Shown in pieces: positions 25,021 through 36,302 of a stretch of 64,000 nt of DNA. The translations under genes and the position numbers were made by a program. Location of the stretch: assembly GCA_003254905.1 (NCBI GenBank), contig QANU01006985.1, positions 631,993 to 695,992 of the forward strand, read 5' to 3'. The notes beneath the pieces are model-generated. The model was not told the origin of the DNA. It ran no database searches and saw nothing but the letters and a program-made list of their open reading frames with translations. Source of the DNA: Nissolia schottii. Taxonomy: Eukaryota; Streptophyta; Magnoliopsida; Fabales; Fabaceae. How positions within the stretch are numbered: the stretch's first letter is position 1; each line of letters starts with the position of its first letter.

Positions 25021-26422
25021 AAGAGTCTTCTAGTGTTGATCCCAAGCAGAGAAGGCCAAAAAAAAAAAAAAAAGGTTATAAATAAGATATCGCTGCTAAA
25101 GTACCGTTAAGGCAACTAGAACAATCACAAGCGAGATGAACATCAGAATCAGATCACTGAATCAAAAACATTAAAGAAAAAAACCACGTAAGAACATGAC
25201 GCAACATGAAAAAAAGTTGTAGCATTAGTTAATGGCTGCAGTGTATGTGTTATATTGTTTGAACAGAGCATAAGTTAAATAATATAATGTGAAGATGAGA
25301 ATTTGCAAGATACAGAATGAAACAGAGGAAAAGGCGAAAGAATGAATGAGAGTTTACTTGTTTTGATTGGAGGGAGAAGTGAGAGACAGAGCGAAAACAA
25401 GGTCTTGGGTGTTTGTACGAGGAAAAGCGGTTAACGGGGAACTAAGCGGCTCTATATATCATTTATTCGCTCCACTACTAGTACTCAAAAAAAACCTAGG
25501 GTTATATTTGTCCAAGGTCAAGTGAATTCGACCTTCTCCTATAAATAAATAAATATTATTTTATGTTTTATATAATGAAATTTATTTATTTTTCTTAACC
25601 TTTCCCTATTAAATGTAATCTATTAAATCCTACTTTTTTAGCATATCCTCCTAGTCTAGTTTTAATATCTTGTAATGCACTAGTATCACATAAATATATC
25701 TCATAATATCTTTAACTCGAGCTTTTAACTGCTGTTTTGATCACATTTCAAGTGGACCAATTCTAACCTTAAGTGCACACACCCGCAGAATGTTGGTAAC
25801 TGATGGCATTGTTATTCTTAATTGGTTTCCCTAGTTTCATGGTCAGAGAATGATTATTTCCTTTAGCCAATGCGTGACATTTGAATTCAAATAAACAAAC
25901 ACGCATGATTGAAAAAATATCTATTATTTTATTAGCAGATTATAAGACTTCGGCAAGCTGTTAGATTTTCATTTTAATAGAACTGTATGGTCTTCAGGAG
26001 AGCAAAGGGGCGATAGTTGTGATTAATTTTAATCAGACGCCCCATGCGTAGACTAATACCAACCTGTTGCATAGATTTAGAATAGGTATAAAGTTAAGGA
26101 TCAATATCTCTAAAATGCACGATTCAACAATGAAGTATACTTAATGAGAAAGAGATACAGCAAAAAAATACTTTCTTAATTAGAATATTTTCACTAGAGA
26201 CACAGAACATCTGTGCTGCCTTTGACAATTGTAAAGCAATCAGACCATCAACACTTCCTGAATGGAACCCCGTTCCCCTTTTTATAAATTGATATTCAGG
26301 CTTCAGAGTTTAGACGGCAATAGGAACCCGCAATGATACAAGTTACAACTGATTTAACCTAGAACAGTTGGCTGTTCACCTCAAGGGTATGAATTTCAGC
26401 TTTCAAGTATCCATCAATCTTC
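25021..26422. other. RPC4 leader and spacer to MED20
   Basis: The first few hundred bases hold the RPC4 5' leader and promoter, read on the minus strand. The remainder, up to the MED20 stop, contains the MED20 3' untranslated region. No further gene seen. Confidence 0.6.
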
Positions 26423-28778
26423 CTAGCCCCTTAACTGTGCCGATGCAATTAGTTGGGCCAATGCAGCAGCATACTGAACAGCTGTATGTTGTGAAGTATA
26501 ATTGTCAGGAAGCTTATGCTCTGCAAAATGTGGTTCTGCCTGCGAGAAGTGCCCAGGTAATGATTTTTTGGACACAACTTCTCGCCACATCTCAAGGAAC
26601 TCTTCCATAATTGGCTTGGCTTTTTCGATTGAGGAAATAGGGAGATACTCAATCTGCAGAAAAACATTAACCAAATTTGAATTCATACATATCTACTTAA
26701 GCAGAGTTTTCTCAAAAGTAACATCTATGAAGACGCCTAACATAGTATTGAGGGTCAGTATTGAATAGTTAATCGCATCACATTGAGAGACTACAACTTG
26801 GATTTCTTTATGTCTTCATTTTCCCAGTGTAAGTTACTATTGGTAGCCATCCTAACAATGCACCATGCACACCATATAAGGTGCTTAACTGCATATCATT
26901 TTTTTGGATTAAAACTAAACTGCATATCATGAAGCACTGCCACCAGAAGAAATGTCAATAACACCACTCTATTTGAATACCAAAGCGCTTGGTTTATTCA
27001 AGTGGTTCGCCACTTACCCTTAAGTTAAGGTCTTGAGTTCAAGTCTAGTGAATGGAAAACACTAGTGTTAGGAGAACTTTACCCACATAGTGATCCATTG
27101 GACTCAGTGAATCTGTGATATTGACCCAAACAAAAAGTGAACTCCCTTCCAATCAAAGTGATCAATCTTAGCCACAAATATTCGGAAGGCAGAATCATCA
27201 AACACCAGATAGCACTCATTTTCTCAGGACCTGAGGGGAGTGACTGAGGGAGGAAACCAACGAAAAAAACATGCTGGATTTCAGTTAAGAAGTAATGATT
27301 TCAACGAGCATCATATTTATGAAATACAACTCCTTTGATTACATAAAGGAGTAAGGCTTGTGCTCAACCACAATGGAATATTCATGGCGGTCGATTCTTG
27401 AATCACAAACAGTAGTGGGCAGTGGTCAATCTGATTCTGGTTCATCAAACAAGAACTTGTCTCAATCTTCAGGTGATAACAGAGAGAGGCTAGGCAATTA
27501 GGTAAACAACCACCATGAGCAGTTGCTGTTCTTCTACATACAAAAACCCTAACAAAAACTAAGGGAAAAAAGAATACCTAATTATTATCAACAGATTCGG
27601 AACATTTACTTACCAAAAACCTCTCGCGTATTCAACGGCAATTTATCGGACAATCATGTTTCGTGGGAGAAGATTAGACGTTTATCATCTGTTTAGTGTA
27701 AAGCTCACAATCACTTTAGAGATTCTCGCTCATATATGTTTTGAGAGATTGGAAAGCTTTACTCAATTGATAGCTTTTATAGTTTTTGGCTAATGTTGTT
27801 GTCTCTATATTGAGGATTTCTTATCCTCTTACTTTCTGTAATTCTCTTCTTAATAAAATTCTTCTTTTATCAAAAAAAAAAAACATTTACTTACCAAAGT
27901 TTCAATCCATAAACGTCAGATTAATTCATAGAGGTAACATTAAGATGTCATACAGCTCTTAATCACAAGCATATCAAGAACAAGTACCAAACATGTATCA
28001 TCCTAAAAGTATTCAAGGACAAAATAATAGATAAATAAATAATGAAGATACAGCTATACAAAAACAGAAACGGAACTAGAATTCAGGGGTCGGTTACCTC
28101 TATCAAAATCCCTCTGAGATTTTCACCTTGATTAGGAACAACTTTGATCACTTTCATCTGAAAGTCACCCATTTTATACTGCAATCCCTGCACCATCAGT
28201 ATAAACCACAGCAACACACTTGAGCACAAACAAGCCATTAACAACAATGATAATCACATCACAAATACCCAACTCACCTCGAAATTAAGAGCCACTTTCG
28301 ATTTGTAAGACTGCAGTTTCTCCATTATGGTCAAGATGGTAGAATCAGCCTCAAGAATAATCTTGCTGCCGCGGAGTATGAAGTAGTATTTGTTGGGCTG
28401 CTCCAGCAGCGAAATCCCCATAAAATCGCGCGGGAATTCGCTGGGCAATGCTGGGTCTGTCACACAATCACAAAGTTAGGGTTTTCAGAAATTAAAAGGA
28501 GGAAGAAGGGGGAAGGAAGCAATAAAAACCTCGTAAATTGGGTCTGTAGAAAGTGAGGGTAGCTTTCCACCTTCCTTCTTTGGCGGCGTTGAAGCTCTCC
28601 ACGCACTGCGAAATCTCGTTGAGGATTTGGCTGTTGACGACGGTTCCTTGGCTTGGGGTCCACAGCAGAATCCTATCACAGAAAAAAAAAAATCAGAAAA
28701 TTGAACGACTGAACGAAACGCAGGGATGAAGGGAATCTGGGGGAGGGGTTGATGTCGTTCACACCATTTGACGGTCAT
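26423..28778 (-). CDS. MED20: Mediator complex head subunit MED20
   Basis: MED20 is a nuclear head-module subunit of Mediator, which links transcription factors to RNA polymerase II. It pairs with MED18. Five exons join in frame to 218 residues, the normal plant length: 28765-28778, 28530-28672, 28278-28456, 28098-28187 and 26423-26653. Recognisable blocks are [81 protein letters not shown] and [20 protein letters not shown]. The first coding exon holds only MTVK plus two bases of the Trp codon. The 1.44-kb last intron carries a LINE fragment and a SINE-like block. The gene lies on the same strand as RPC4. Confidence 0.93.
27000..27130 (+). repeat. SINE-like, tRNA-derived sequence in the last MED20 intron
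   Basis: AAGTGGTTCGCCACTTACCC is followed about 20 bp on by TCTTGAGTTCAAGTC, in the order and spacing of RNA polymerase III A and B boxes. A tRNA-unrelated tail comes next (AACACTAGTGTTAGGAGAAC). No clear A-tail or target-site duplication was found. Confidence 0.35.
27601..27898 (+). mobile_element. 5'-truncated LINE (L1-type) with 17-bp target-site duplication
   Basis: The 17-mer AACATTTACTTACCAAA occurs at 27601-27617 and again, perfectly, at 27882-27898. Between them lie 264 bp ending in TTCTTAATAAAATTC, TTCTTTTATC and a short A run, the usual 3' end of plant L1 elements. There is no coding sequence, so it is a heavily 5'-truncated copy. It sits antisense to MED20, inside the last intron and well away from splice sites. 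Confidence 0.85.
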
Positions 28779-29189
28779 CCTCAGTTGTCGTTTGAAGCTT
28801 GGGAGTTGGGACTATTGCAAACTCTGAACATGAAGGTACCAGTACTACGGATGACGAAGTACACACTGTACGCTGTCGTTTTAACCCAAAAGAAACGGCA
28901 TGGTCTGGATAAAAATCAAACCATTGGGCCTTAATGGCCCATTGTAACAAGTTAACGAGTATGGGCTCAACAGGTTTTGCTTATAGTTTGGGCCCCCTTG
29001 CCTCATCTGAAATTAAAAAAATAAAAAATAAAGTTTTGCTTTTGATAGAAACAAATAATTACTCCTCAGGTTATATATGACTAATCCTTCGGATATTATT
29101 GCAAGTTGCAACAGAAAAGGTTTTCCAATAATTATCATCTTTATTATTATCTACCGAGGCTTGATTGATTCAAATAATTCTACGTTGAG

Positions 29190-29480
29190 GAAATGCTCAC
29201 TTTAGTTCTGATATTGTAATTGTGAGTCAATTTAATCCTTGAATTTTAAAATAAATCATTTTTGTCCCTGAAAATGTAACATGCGAATCAAATAAGTTTC
29301 TCACCTCAATTCCGTTTGTCTGATATTAAATTTGTGATTATGTGTTACATTAAGTGCCATGTAGGCACTGGCAGGTCCTACTTGATGGGGCACGCGCAGA
29401 GAGAGTTCAAATTAGTCCTTGAAACTTTGTTATACTGGTCAAATAAGTCCCTAATATATTCCTCATCCCATCAATATTAA
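29190..29480. mobile_element. Fragment resembling a non-autonomous MULE end
   Basis: Phrases such as TTTAATCCTTGAATTTTAAAAT, TTAGTCCTTGAAACTTTG and AATAAGTCCCTAA recur in the style of the element at 2513-3145. Only one side was found, so the unit is incomplete or unrecognised. Confidence 0.3.
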
Positions 29481-29805
29481 AACCTTAAATCAAGGGTAAA
29501 CACATCTACTGTGTCTCATCAACACCAAGCAAAGACTCTACTCCATCACCTTCGTATTTGAATTGCATGGTATCACTTGTAAGAAGCTTTCTCCCATGAT
29601 GAAAAACAAGGGTAAGTGAATCTACCATATACATAAACAAGAAGTAAACAAAACAATTAGCAAATTAGTCAAAATAGACCAACAATACCAACAACCCAAA
29701 AACACAGCACAAAAACCCAATTAACGCATGAACAACAACAAGGAAATGCAAAATCCATTATAGCGACATGCACTACAAGAACAAAACCCCCTTCCCCCAA
29801 AAGAA

Positions 29806-29806
29806 T

Positions 29807-29837
<31 letters not shown>

Positions 29838-29838
29838 C
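29806..29838. repeat. (CAA)n microsatellite
   Basis: About eleven consecutive ACA/CAA units. Non-coding on either strand. Confidence 0.9.
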
Positions 29839-30489
29839 CTATTAAGCAATAACATAAACAAAAACCCAATTAACACATCAACAAGGAAATGCAAAAGGGG
29901 AGGAGAGTGGTCGTGGAATGCGTGTGATATGCAAAGTTAACTTTGAGCATTTCTCCATTTTACATTTATTTTCTTTGAGTAAAGTTAACTTTTATAAATA
30001 GAAAGAAAAAAAAAGCACTAAGTAAGCTTTATTCTTTTTTTCTCTCAAGATATTCATTGACACATTGACAATGACTAATCCTTTGACTCATGGTGAGGCC
30101 ATGACGGAGCGAGTCTTTCAAACAACTTTTTTTCATTCTAATCCACCCACAAATTCAAACTCAAGTAATATGATTAAGAGACACAAATTCCTTCTATTTA
30201 TGCCAAGTCCACTTGGTACTAAGAGGGCTTTATTGTATATTAAGGCGACTTGACTAAAGTTAAATCAACTGGAATTTCACATATCAATAATTTCCATAAA
30301 AATAAAAAATCTTATTTACTATCTAAACCTTGGTCGTCTTCCAAAGTTTGGGTTATTTTATCCTAGTGGAATGTGTGATGGCAGCACGTGAGTTGTTCAA
30401 ATAATTAGACTCCACTCCACTACAAGCTAAATTAAAATTACTCTGTTGTTTGTGATTAAAGAGAGCATGACATCAACAATGAGGGGTAA

Positions 30490-30514
30490 GAACATGAACA
30501 TGAACATGAACATG
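30490..30514. repeat. (GAACAT)4 hexanucleotide repeat
   Basis: Four tandem copies of GAACAT. No gene overlaps. Confidence 0.9.
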
Positions 30515-33500
30515 ATAAATCACTATGATTTAGAATTATAGTAATTATGGAGAGAGAAAAGGGGAGAGATTCTTTGAATGTCAGGTAGTGAGTGGCAAGT
30601 GAAGGGAGATGGTTCAATGCAAAGGGAAAAAAGGGAAAGGGGGTAAGTGTACGTTTGGTGCTGTCCCTACTGGTTATTTATGTAGTGCTAAAGTCCTTCT
30701 AGGCCTGAAACCTGAGCCTGAAGGGTAGTACTACTCTGATCAAGCCTGCTGCAAGCTGCACTAAGTTACCCCTTTTTTTAGGACCAATACAACAACAGTC
30801 CCACTCACTCACTCACCCATACCCACCCCCCACCAGCCCTCCCCCTCCCCTCTTCAGAATTCAGTTCACTTTTTAGCTTAAAGCTGACTTGGACAGTCCC
30901 CCTTAGATGTGCCTTCTTACTTAATTCCCTCTTTCTTTCTTTTTTTTAATCAAATTACGTCAATTTAATTTTAAGTATAATTATATCATTGGATAATTTT
31001 ATTTTAGCTCAATTGTTTATCAATTCAACCATTAAATTATAATTTTTTATCATAGAAATTATTTACATCAAGTTTATAAAAAATTGATAATTGATAAGAG
31101 AGCTATTAAGTATATCTTATTTTTATACATTTTAAATACGTATATTGATATGTCAATTTTAATTTATGAATAAAATCATCAAAAGATTTTAGATATAATC
31201 TGTATAATATAAACTTTTAATCTAATGATTAATTTTTTTAAAAATTACACCATTAAAAAATTATTTAGAGGTGTAATAATTATTTAAAGTTACATCAATA
31301 TAACTTATCTTAACCCTTCATTTTTATGGAGGAATTGTATTTATTGTGACTAACTCATGTTTTAGTTGTTATCGGATGAAATTTTCATTAAAATGTTGAT
31401 TTATTGAAATTTTATTTTTTAATAAATTAGATGTGAATTAACACTAATATTTTATATTAAATGAGTATATATAACCATTTCATTTTTATGACCCGATGCA
31501 TATATGCATGTCTATCTTTCTTTATACTAATTAGTAATTACTTCAATATTACCTCATTCTTGCTTGAAAACCCTGCTTTCCATGACATAATTAAAATGAT
31601 AAATGTGTACTAGCTGGACAACCAATGTTGTATGATGTTTTTTTATGTGGCAGTGAGCAGAGCAGAATGGTCCTGAAATTATAATGATAAGTTTTTCTTA
31701 ATGAGACAGAAAGTTAATAAAAATATTAGAGCCTAGAAATCACACAAAAAGAGGGAGGGGACTACGAGATAGATAGGAATGGGGAAATAACTAGAAAATT
31801 GTCCTCTCTTCTTCCCTTGTTAATTTAAAATGTAATGTAAAATAAAATAGAGATAAAAGCGTTACACATGCTCCTATGTCCTAATGTTCAAATTGAGTTT
31901 CAAGAAGGATGAGACCAAAAAAAAAAAAAAGAGTAATTTAAGATCATATATTGCCTGTTTTATGTTTTGATCTTTGCTTCATTTTCTCCCCAATTTAACA
32001 ACTTTTTTTAATGATGATAATTACCTTGTTTAATAACTTCGTTGCATGGCACTCTGCTTTTTTTAGTTTTTTTTTTTATCATTTTAAAGGTATAAGGTTT
32101 TTTTTTCCATTCATTTTTAAGTTTCTTTCCAAACAAAATTTGCCCTATTTAAAAATCGAGCTTAAATCTCGAATAAAAATTCCACTTTAGAAGATAAATA
32201 AATATTTTTAATATTAGACTATTAAAATTAATAGTAAAACTTAATTTTACTTTAATAATTTAATCATAAAATCACTTATTTTATCCTATAAAATAAAATT
32301 TTGATTTTAGAGAATCATTTCTCATATAAAAAAAAATCTCTTGACGCGTTTTCTGTGAAAGACAAGGCATGGCATGCTTATATGTTTTTTTTTTAAAAAA
32401 AATCTTTTTCAATAAACCGGACAAGCACTGCACGGTACACGCACCGATCCAAAGAACTGAATGTCGTATTTCAGTATTTTCTGTCATTCTTTTATTTTAT
32501 CATTTCAGTGAAAACTAAATTTCATGGTAATTTTAATTTGAGGTAACAACTTTATTATCAAGTCATTCACAATAAATTTCGTTAGAATCTACCATGCACT
32601 CAATACAGAAAATTACTCTGTTTTCTTAGGCTAGACCCGATAGAGATTTCAACTTATAAGTCGAAAGAAAACTGGAGCATATATGGTAAATATTATTAGG
32701 AGACACATATTCCACTCGCAAGCGTTAAAAACCAAAGCTTTCTGAATTCATCATTTCTGCCTCTACTATTATGGTGCTGAGAGGACCGTGGGATATGCAA
32801 CTGACATTTTTTTCTATCAAAGGTTAAGTTCTGAAGGTGAAATAGTAATAATCAAATGAAACAAGTAAAAAACTTGTCACAAGAAAATCAATTTGGACAA
32901 ACCTTATTTCGTAAATAAGTTTTTCCCCTTGTTTATCATGAAATAATTTGCATAACTCCGGTGTTAGCAATAACTGAGATTACCAACGCGGTTTAGCTGA
33001 CAAATTGAAAAAGATGTGAATTGGATTCTTGAGTGAGGAACGGATTGATCTCTTAAGCCTTAAGGACTCAAAAGCGGGGGATAATGCCTTAACCTGAAAA
33101 TCCACCTAAATTTTTTTCATATATAAAAAGAAAAAAGTCAAAAAAACTCAACCTAGTAGTTCCTCTTGTATCTCATTAAACGGAGAATCTAATATTTGAC
33201 TCTTATCTCTCCTCTCAAAAAAATAAAAAATAAAAATAAAAAATTAGACCTGTAATCGAGTTGGGTTTCCAGTAATACAATTTAGATGTTAATGATTAAA
33301 TCAAGACTCAACAAAAAAAATAAATCATTGAGCTTGCCTTAGGTTTAACTTTAATGACTACAAAGTTCAAAGGCAGTGTCCTAGGAAGCCAATAATGTAA
33401 TTACCATAAGCAGAGAAGCCTGATGAAATGAACAAAAAAAGCAGAAGTACCACAGATGTTAGCTCAAACCACAAAAAGCAGATATGACTAAGTCAAGTGA

Positions 33501-33815
33501 GAAGGAATCTAACAACATGTTAAAGCAGTAGAAAGAAAGAAAGAACACAGGACTAATTAGAAAGCAAAAAAACAAAAAAAAAAAAATACAAAGCACATGA
33601 CACAACACTTAAGACATTGGATCCCTCCATGGAGACACAAAACCACTCCCAAAAGCCATTTACAAAAACAGGTGGGAAAATAGGGAGCACTTGAAGGGAG
33701 AGACAGAGAGAGACCCTTCTCACACTCATATGCACCCCACCATAGCAGCAGGTACATTCAACATTATTGGCCTCTGATTCAGGTTCAGGGGACCCCATTT
33801 TATTCAAAGCTAAAC

Positions 33816-35796
33816 TCACCCATCTGCAACCAAATAAACAAAAGAACAGAATTGCAAAAGTTATAGAGAAACAAGAAATTAATCCCCAGCCACAATCAAC
33901 TTCGGCCGAGTTCGTCCGGGTCAATTTTTAATACGGTTAGAAATCGACCAAGTTAATCCATGAAAAGAAATAATTTAGCCAATGTCAAACAACTAACATT
34001 ACCAAATTTGGGCTACTTTAGATATTAATATAACTATTTTATTTTCATTTCATAATAACCAGAGAGGAAATTACCAATGCTACAACGCCAAAAACGGATT
34101 TGTAGGTTCACTTCGTAAGAAATGGTCAAAGTTTCAAGGAGTTCCAATTTACCTCGTTCATGTCTTGAACTGAAAGCTGTGAAATCATGAGAAGAAGCCG
34201 GAATCGAAATCGAAAGCTGGGTTGTGGAAGATTTATCATCCAAATCGAGCCACGATCCTCTGCTCTTGGGCGGCGGCCATTCGTCGAAGAATCGATGAAC
34301 CGTCTTCTGAGGCTCTTCATTCCCGAGTTTCATGAACGTTTCGCATTTGATATCGCTGCCAGAGATGTAGCAGCCCTCGTGATCTTGCTCTGCTTGTTGC
34401 TTTGAGTGTTCGGCGAGGTTTTGGTGAAGTTGCAAGTAAGAGTACTCGTTTTCATTGTTGGACAAAGCAGAGCAGCTCCTCTGTTTCGAGGCAGAGGAGG
34501 AGCTTATGGTGAGTGGAGTGAGCTGCCAGGAATCGTCCACCATGGAGGAAGAAGAGAAGCTCCTCATTGTTCCAGAAGGTTCTGTGAAGAACGCGTGCTC
34601 ATCAACCTCCTCTTTCAGCCCATAAACATACCTGTCCCTAGAACACAAATTAGAATCACTCCCAATTCACAAACATTCCCAAAAAAGGAAAAAAAAAAGG
34701 GTAAACTTTCAAAATCATCCTTTTGGTTAAGAATGATCTCAAGTTGCAAAAATAGCCCTAATCTTTGAAGTTGTCAAAGGTTGGTCAATTTTGTTTCGAT
34801 GGTTGTCAAAAGCCTTGTAACATGACCATTACTCTATCTAAGGACAAACTTATCATCTGATGCTGATAACTTCAAGAGTGAATTTGAATTTAAATGTATA
34901 TTTCTTATAAAAAAACAAAACAAGATAGAAACTTTAAGTACTAGGACCAAGATGGTTGTTTTTAAGTGGTAGCAAAAACCTGCACTCGGTGTTATTCTCA
35001 AGAAAGAAGGGAGCACTGCTGCTGTTGTTATCTTGAAATGACAAGCCAATAGAAGAGGAGGAGGACCTTGGTGTTGAAGGAGGTTGCTGGTTATGGTGGT
35101 AGGGGAAAGAGTGGTGAAGATGTGAAGAAGAAGAAGAAGCAGCAGCATAGGAGGGAGGAGTGTGGTGGTGGTAAGGGTCATGAGAGTAGAGAGAAGAGAG
35201 AGAGTGAGTAGTAGTGGTGGTTGGGGTTAGAGAAGAATGAGTACTGTTCTTGGTGATTGACAAGATTGGAGCAGAAGTGATGTCTGTGTTTGCTGCTGCT
35301 GCTGCTGCTGCTGTTACTGTTGTTGCTGCTGCTGTTTTCAAAACTTCCACAGGCTTTCTTGAACGGTTCTTGCCTCTGTGCATGTGCCTCTCACAGTACT
35401 TTGAATCCGGGTATGCCTCTTTTGAGCACCTCCACTTCTTCCCATCTGTTCTCCTGCACCTCCCTGGCTCTGGGTCTATCTTCCTCCCCAGACTCATCTG
35501 CAAATAGTTCCACCCAACTGCATGTACCAAAAGAAAAACAAATCTTTGTAAGAAACGAAAAGAGAATAAGTGATAATAGTAGCACACATAGATTGATGGG
35601 GCTAACTGTGTTGCTGGGGCTGGTGAGGCAAGAGCCTTGAAGAGAGAGGAGATTCAAGGTAGCTTCTTTTAATGGAGAAGAGAAGATCAGGTGGGATGGA
35701 GATTCCAGAGGCCATGTATTTGTAGATGAGAGCTTGGTGTTCAAGTTCTTGCCACTGTGATGGAGTGAAAGGGAACCTGTTCCTTCCATTCATCAT
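33816..35796 (-). CDS. GRF: Growth-regulating factor (QLQ and WRC domains)
   Basis: Nuclear transcription factor that, with GIF co-activators, promotes cell proliferation in leaves and other organs. Four coding exons, 35607-35796, 34980-35517, 34153-34637 and 33816-33823, join in frame to 406 residues. The QLQ domain, which binds GIF, spans about residues 8-43. The WRC domain spans about 78-121, with its C3H zinc ligands at C84, C94, C105 and H108 and a basic tail (KNRSRKPVE). A poly-Ala tract follows. The tail has the FFDEWPP motif and the TQLSISIP motif seen in GRF1-4-like proteins. The last exon supplies only Asp-Gly and the stop. Start: the first in-frame ATG giving MMNGRNR. An intact miR396 site overlaps the end of WRC. 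Confidence 0.93.
35296..35340 (-). repeat. (GCA)n tract encoding the GRF poly-alanine stretch
   Basis: GCT units on the plus strand are GCA codons in the GRF frame, just after the WRC domain. Such tracts often vary in length between alleles. Confidence 0.85.
35345..35365 (-). promoter_or_regulatory. miR396 target site in the GRF coding sequence
   Basis: The minus strand carries the 21-nt GRF target word beginning CGTTCAAGAAAG and ending CCTGTGGAA, encoding RSRKPVE at the end of WRC. Compared with miR396 (5' UUCCACAGCUUUCUUGAAC) it shows the known extra base in the target opposite the middle of the pairing. miR396 restricts GRF activity to young tissue. Confidence 0.93.
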
Positions 35797-36085
35797 AATA
35801 GATATCAATCAAAGCACAAGAATGGAAAAAGAGAGAAAAATTGGGGGTAGGAAGAAAAAAAGGATTCAAATGAAACAGAAAGAAAGAAGAAACATGAGAG
35901 GAAGTGTTTATTTGATTTAAGAGGGTAGGGTTACATATTATATTTGAGGGACCATTGAGCTACAGAATCTTCTGTAACATGGATGGATAAAAACTAATGG
36001 TTCTGATTACTGAGGCTGCTGCTACTTACTACTACTACCTTGCTAGCTATAGCTAGTATTGCTTTGCATGCTTTCTTTCTTGTTT

Positions 36086-36302
36086 TCTCTCTCTCTCTCT
36101 CTTTTTCTTTCTCTTTCTATCTCTATCTCTCTCTCTATCTATGTATGTATCTGCTGCTGCTGCTATTATTATGACTGCACCCTCTCTGTTGCTACTGCTC
36201 TGCTTCTGCAAACTAAGCCTGCTCTCTCTGCCACCTCTTGTCTCTGACATCTTTACGGAAATCCATAAACTAATAAAGGAGAGAGTGAGAGAGAGAGAGA
36301 GA
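36086..36302. repeat. Paired (CT)n and (GA)n tracts upstream of GRF
   Basis: A CT-rich tract at 36086-36136 and a GA tract at 36278-36302 are mutually complementary, so a transcript across them could fold. They lie 290-510 bp upstream of the GRF start codon and are candidate GAGA-factor sites. Confidence 0.7.

Larger units (their letters stand above)
28779..33815. other. Intergenic DNA between MED20 and the GRF gene
   Basis: The first 200-300 bases should hold the MED20 promoter. No other gene recognised. The region includes a transposon-like stretch (29190-29480), a (CAA)n tract, two copies of AAAGTTAACTTT (29933-29944 and 29981-29992), a hexamer repeat, a C-rich stretch near 30800-30855 and a weakly structured AT-rich block. 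The last few hundred bases include the GRF 3' untranslated region. Confidence 0.55.

Noticed and set aside
33553-33924. A 123-codon minus frame overlapping the GRF 3' end
   Set aside because: It spans the GRF last intron, the 8-nt last exon and the 3' untranslated region in another frame.
34406-34768. A 120-codon plus frame within GRF exon 3
   Set aside because: Antisense shadow of the GRF coding exon.
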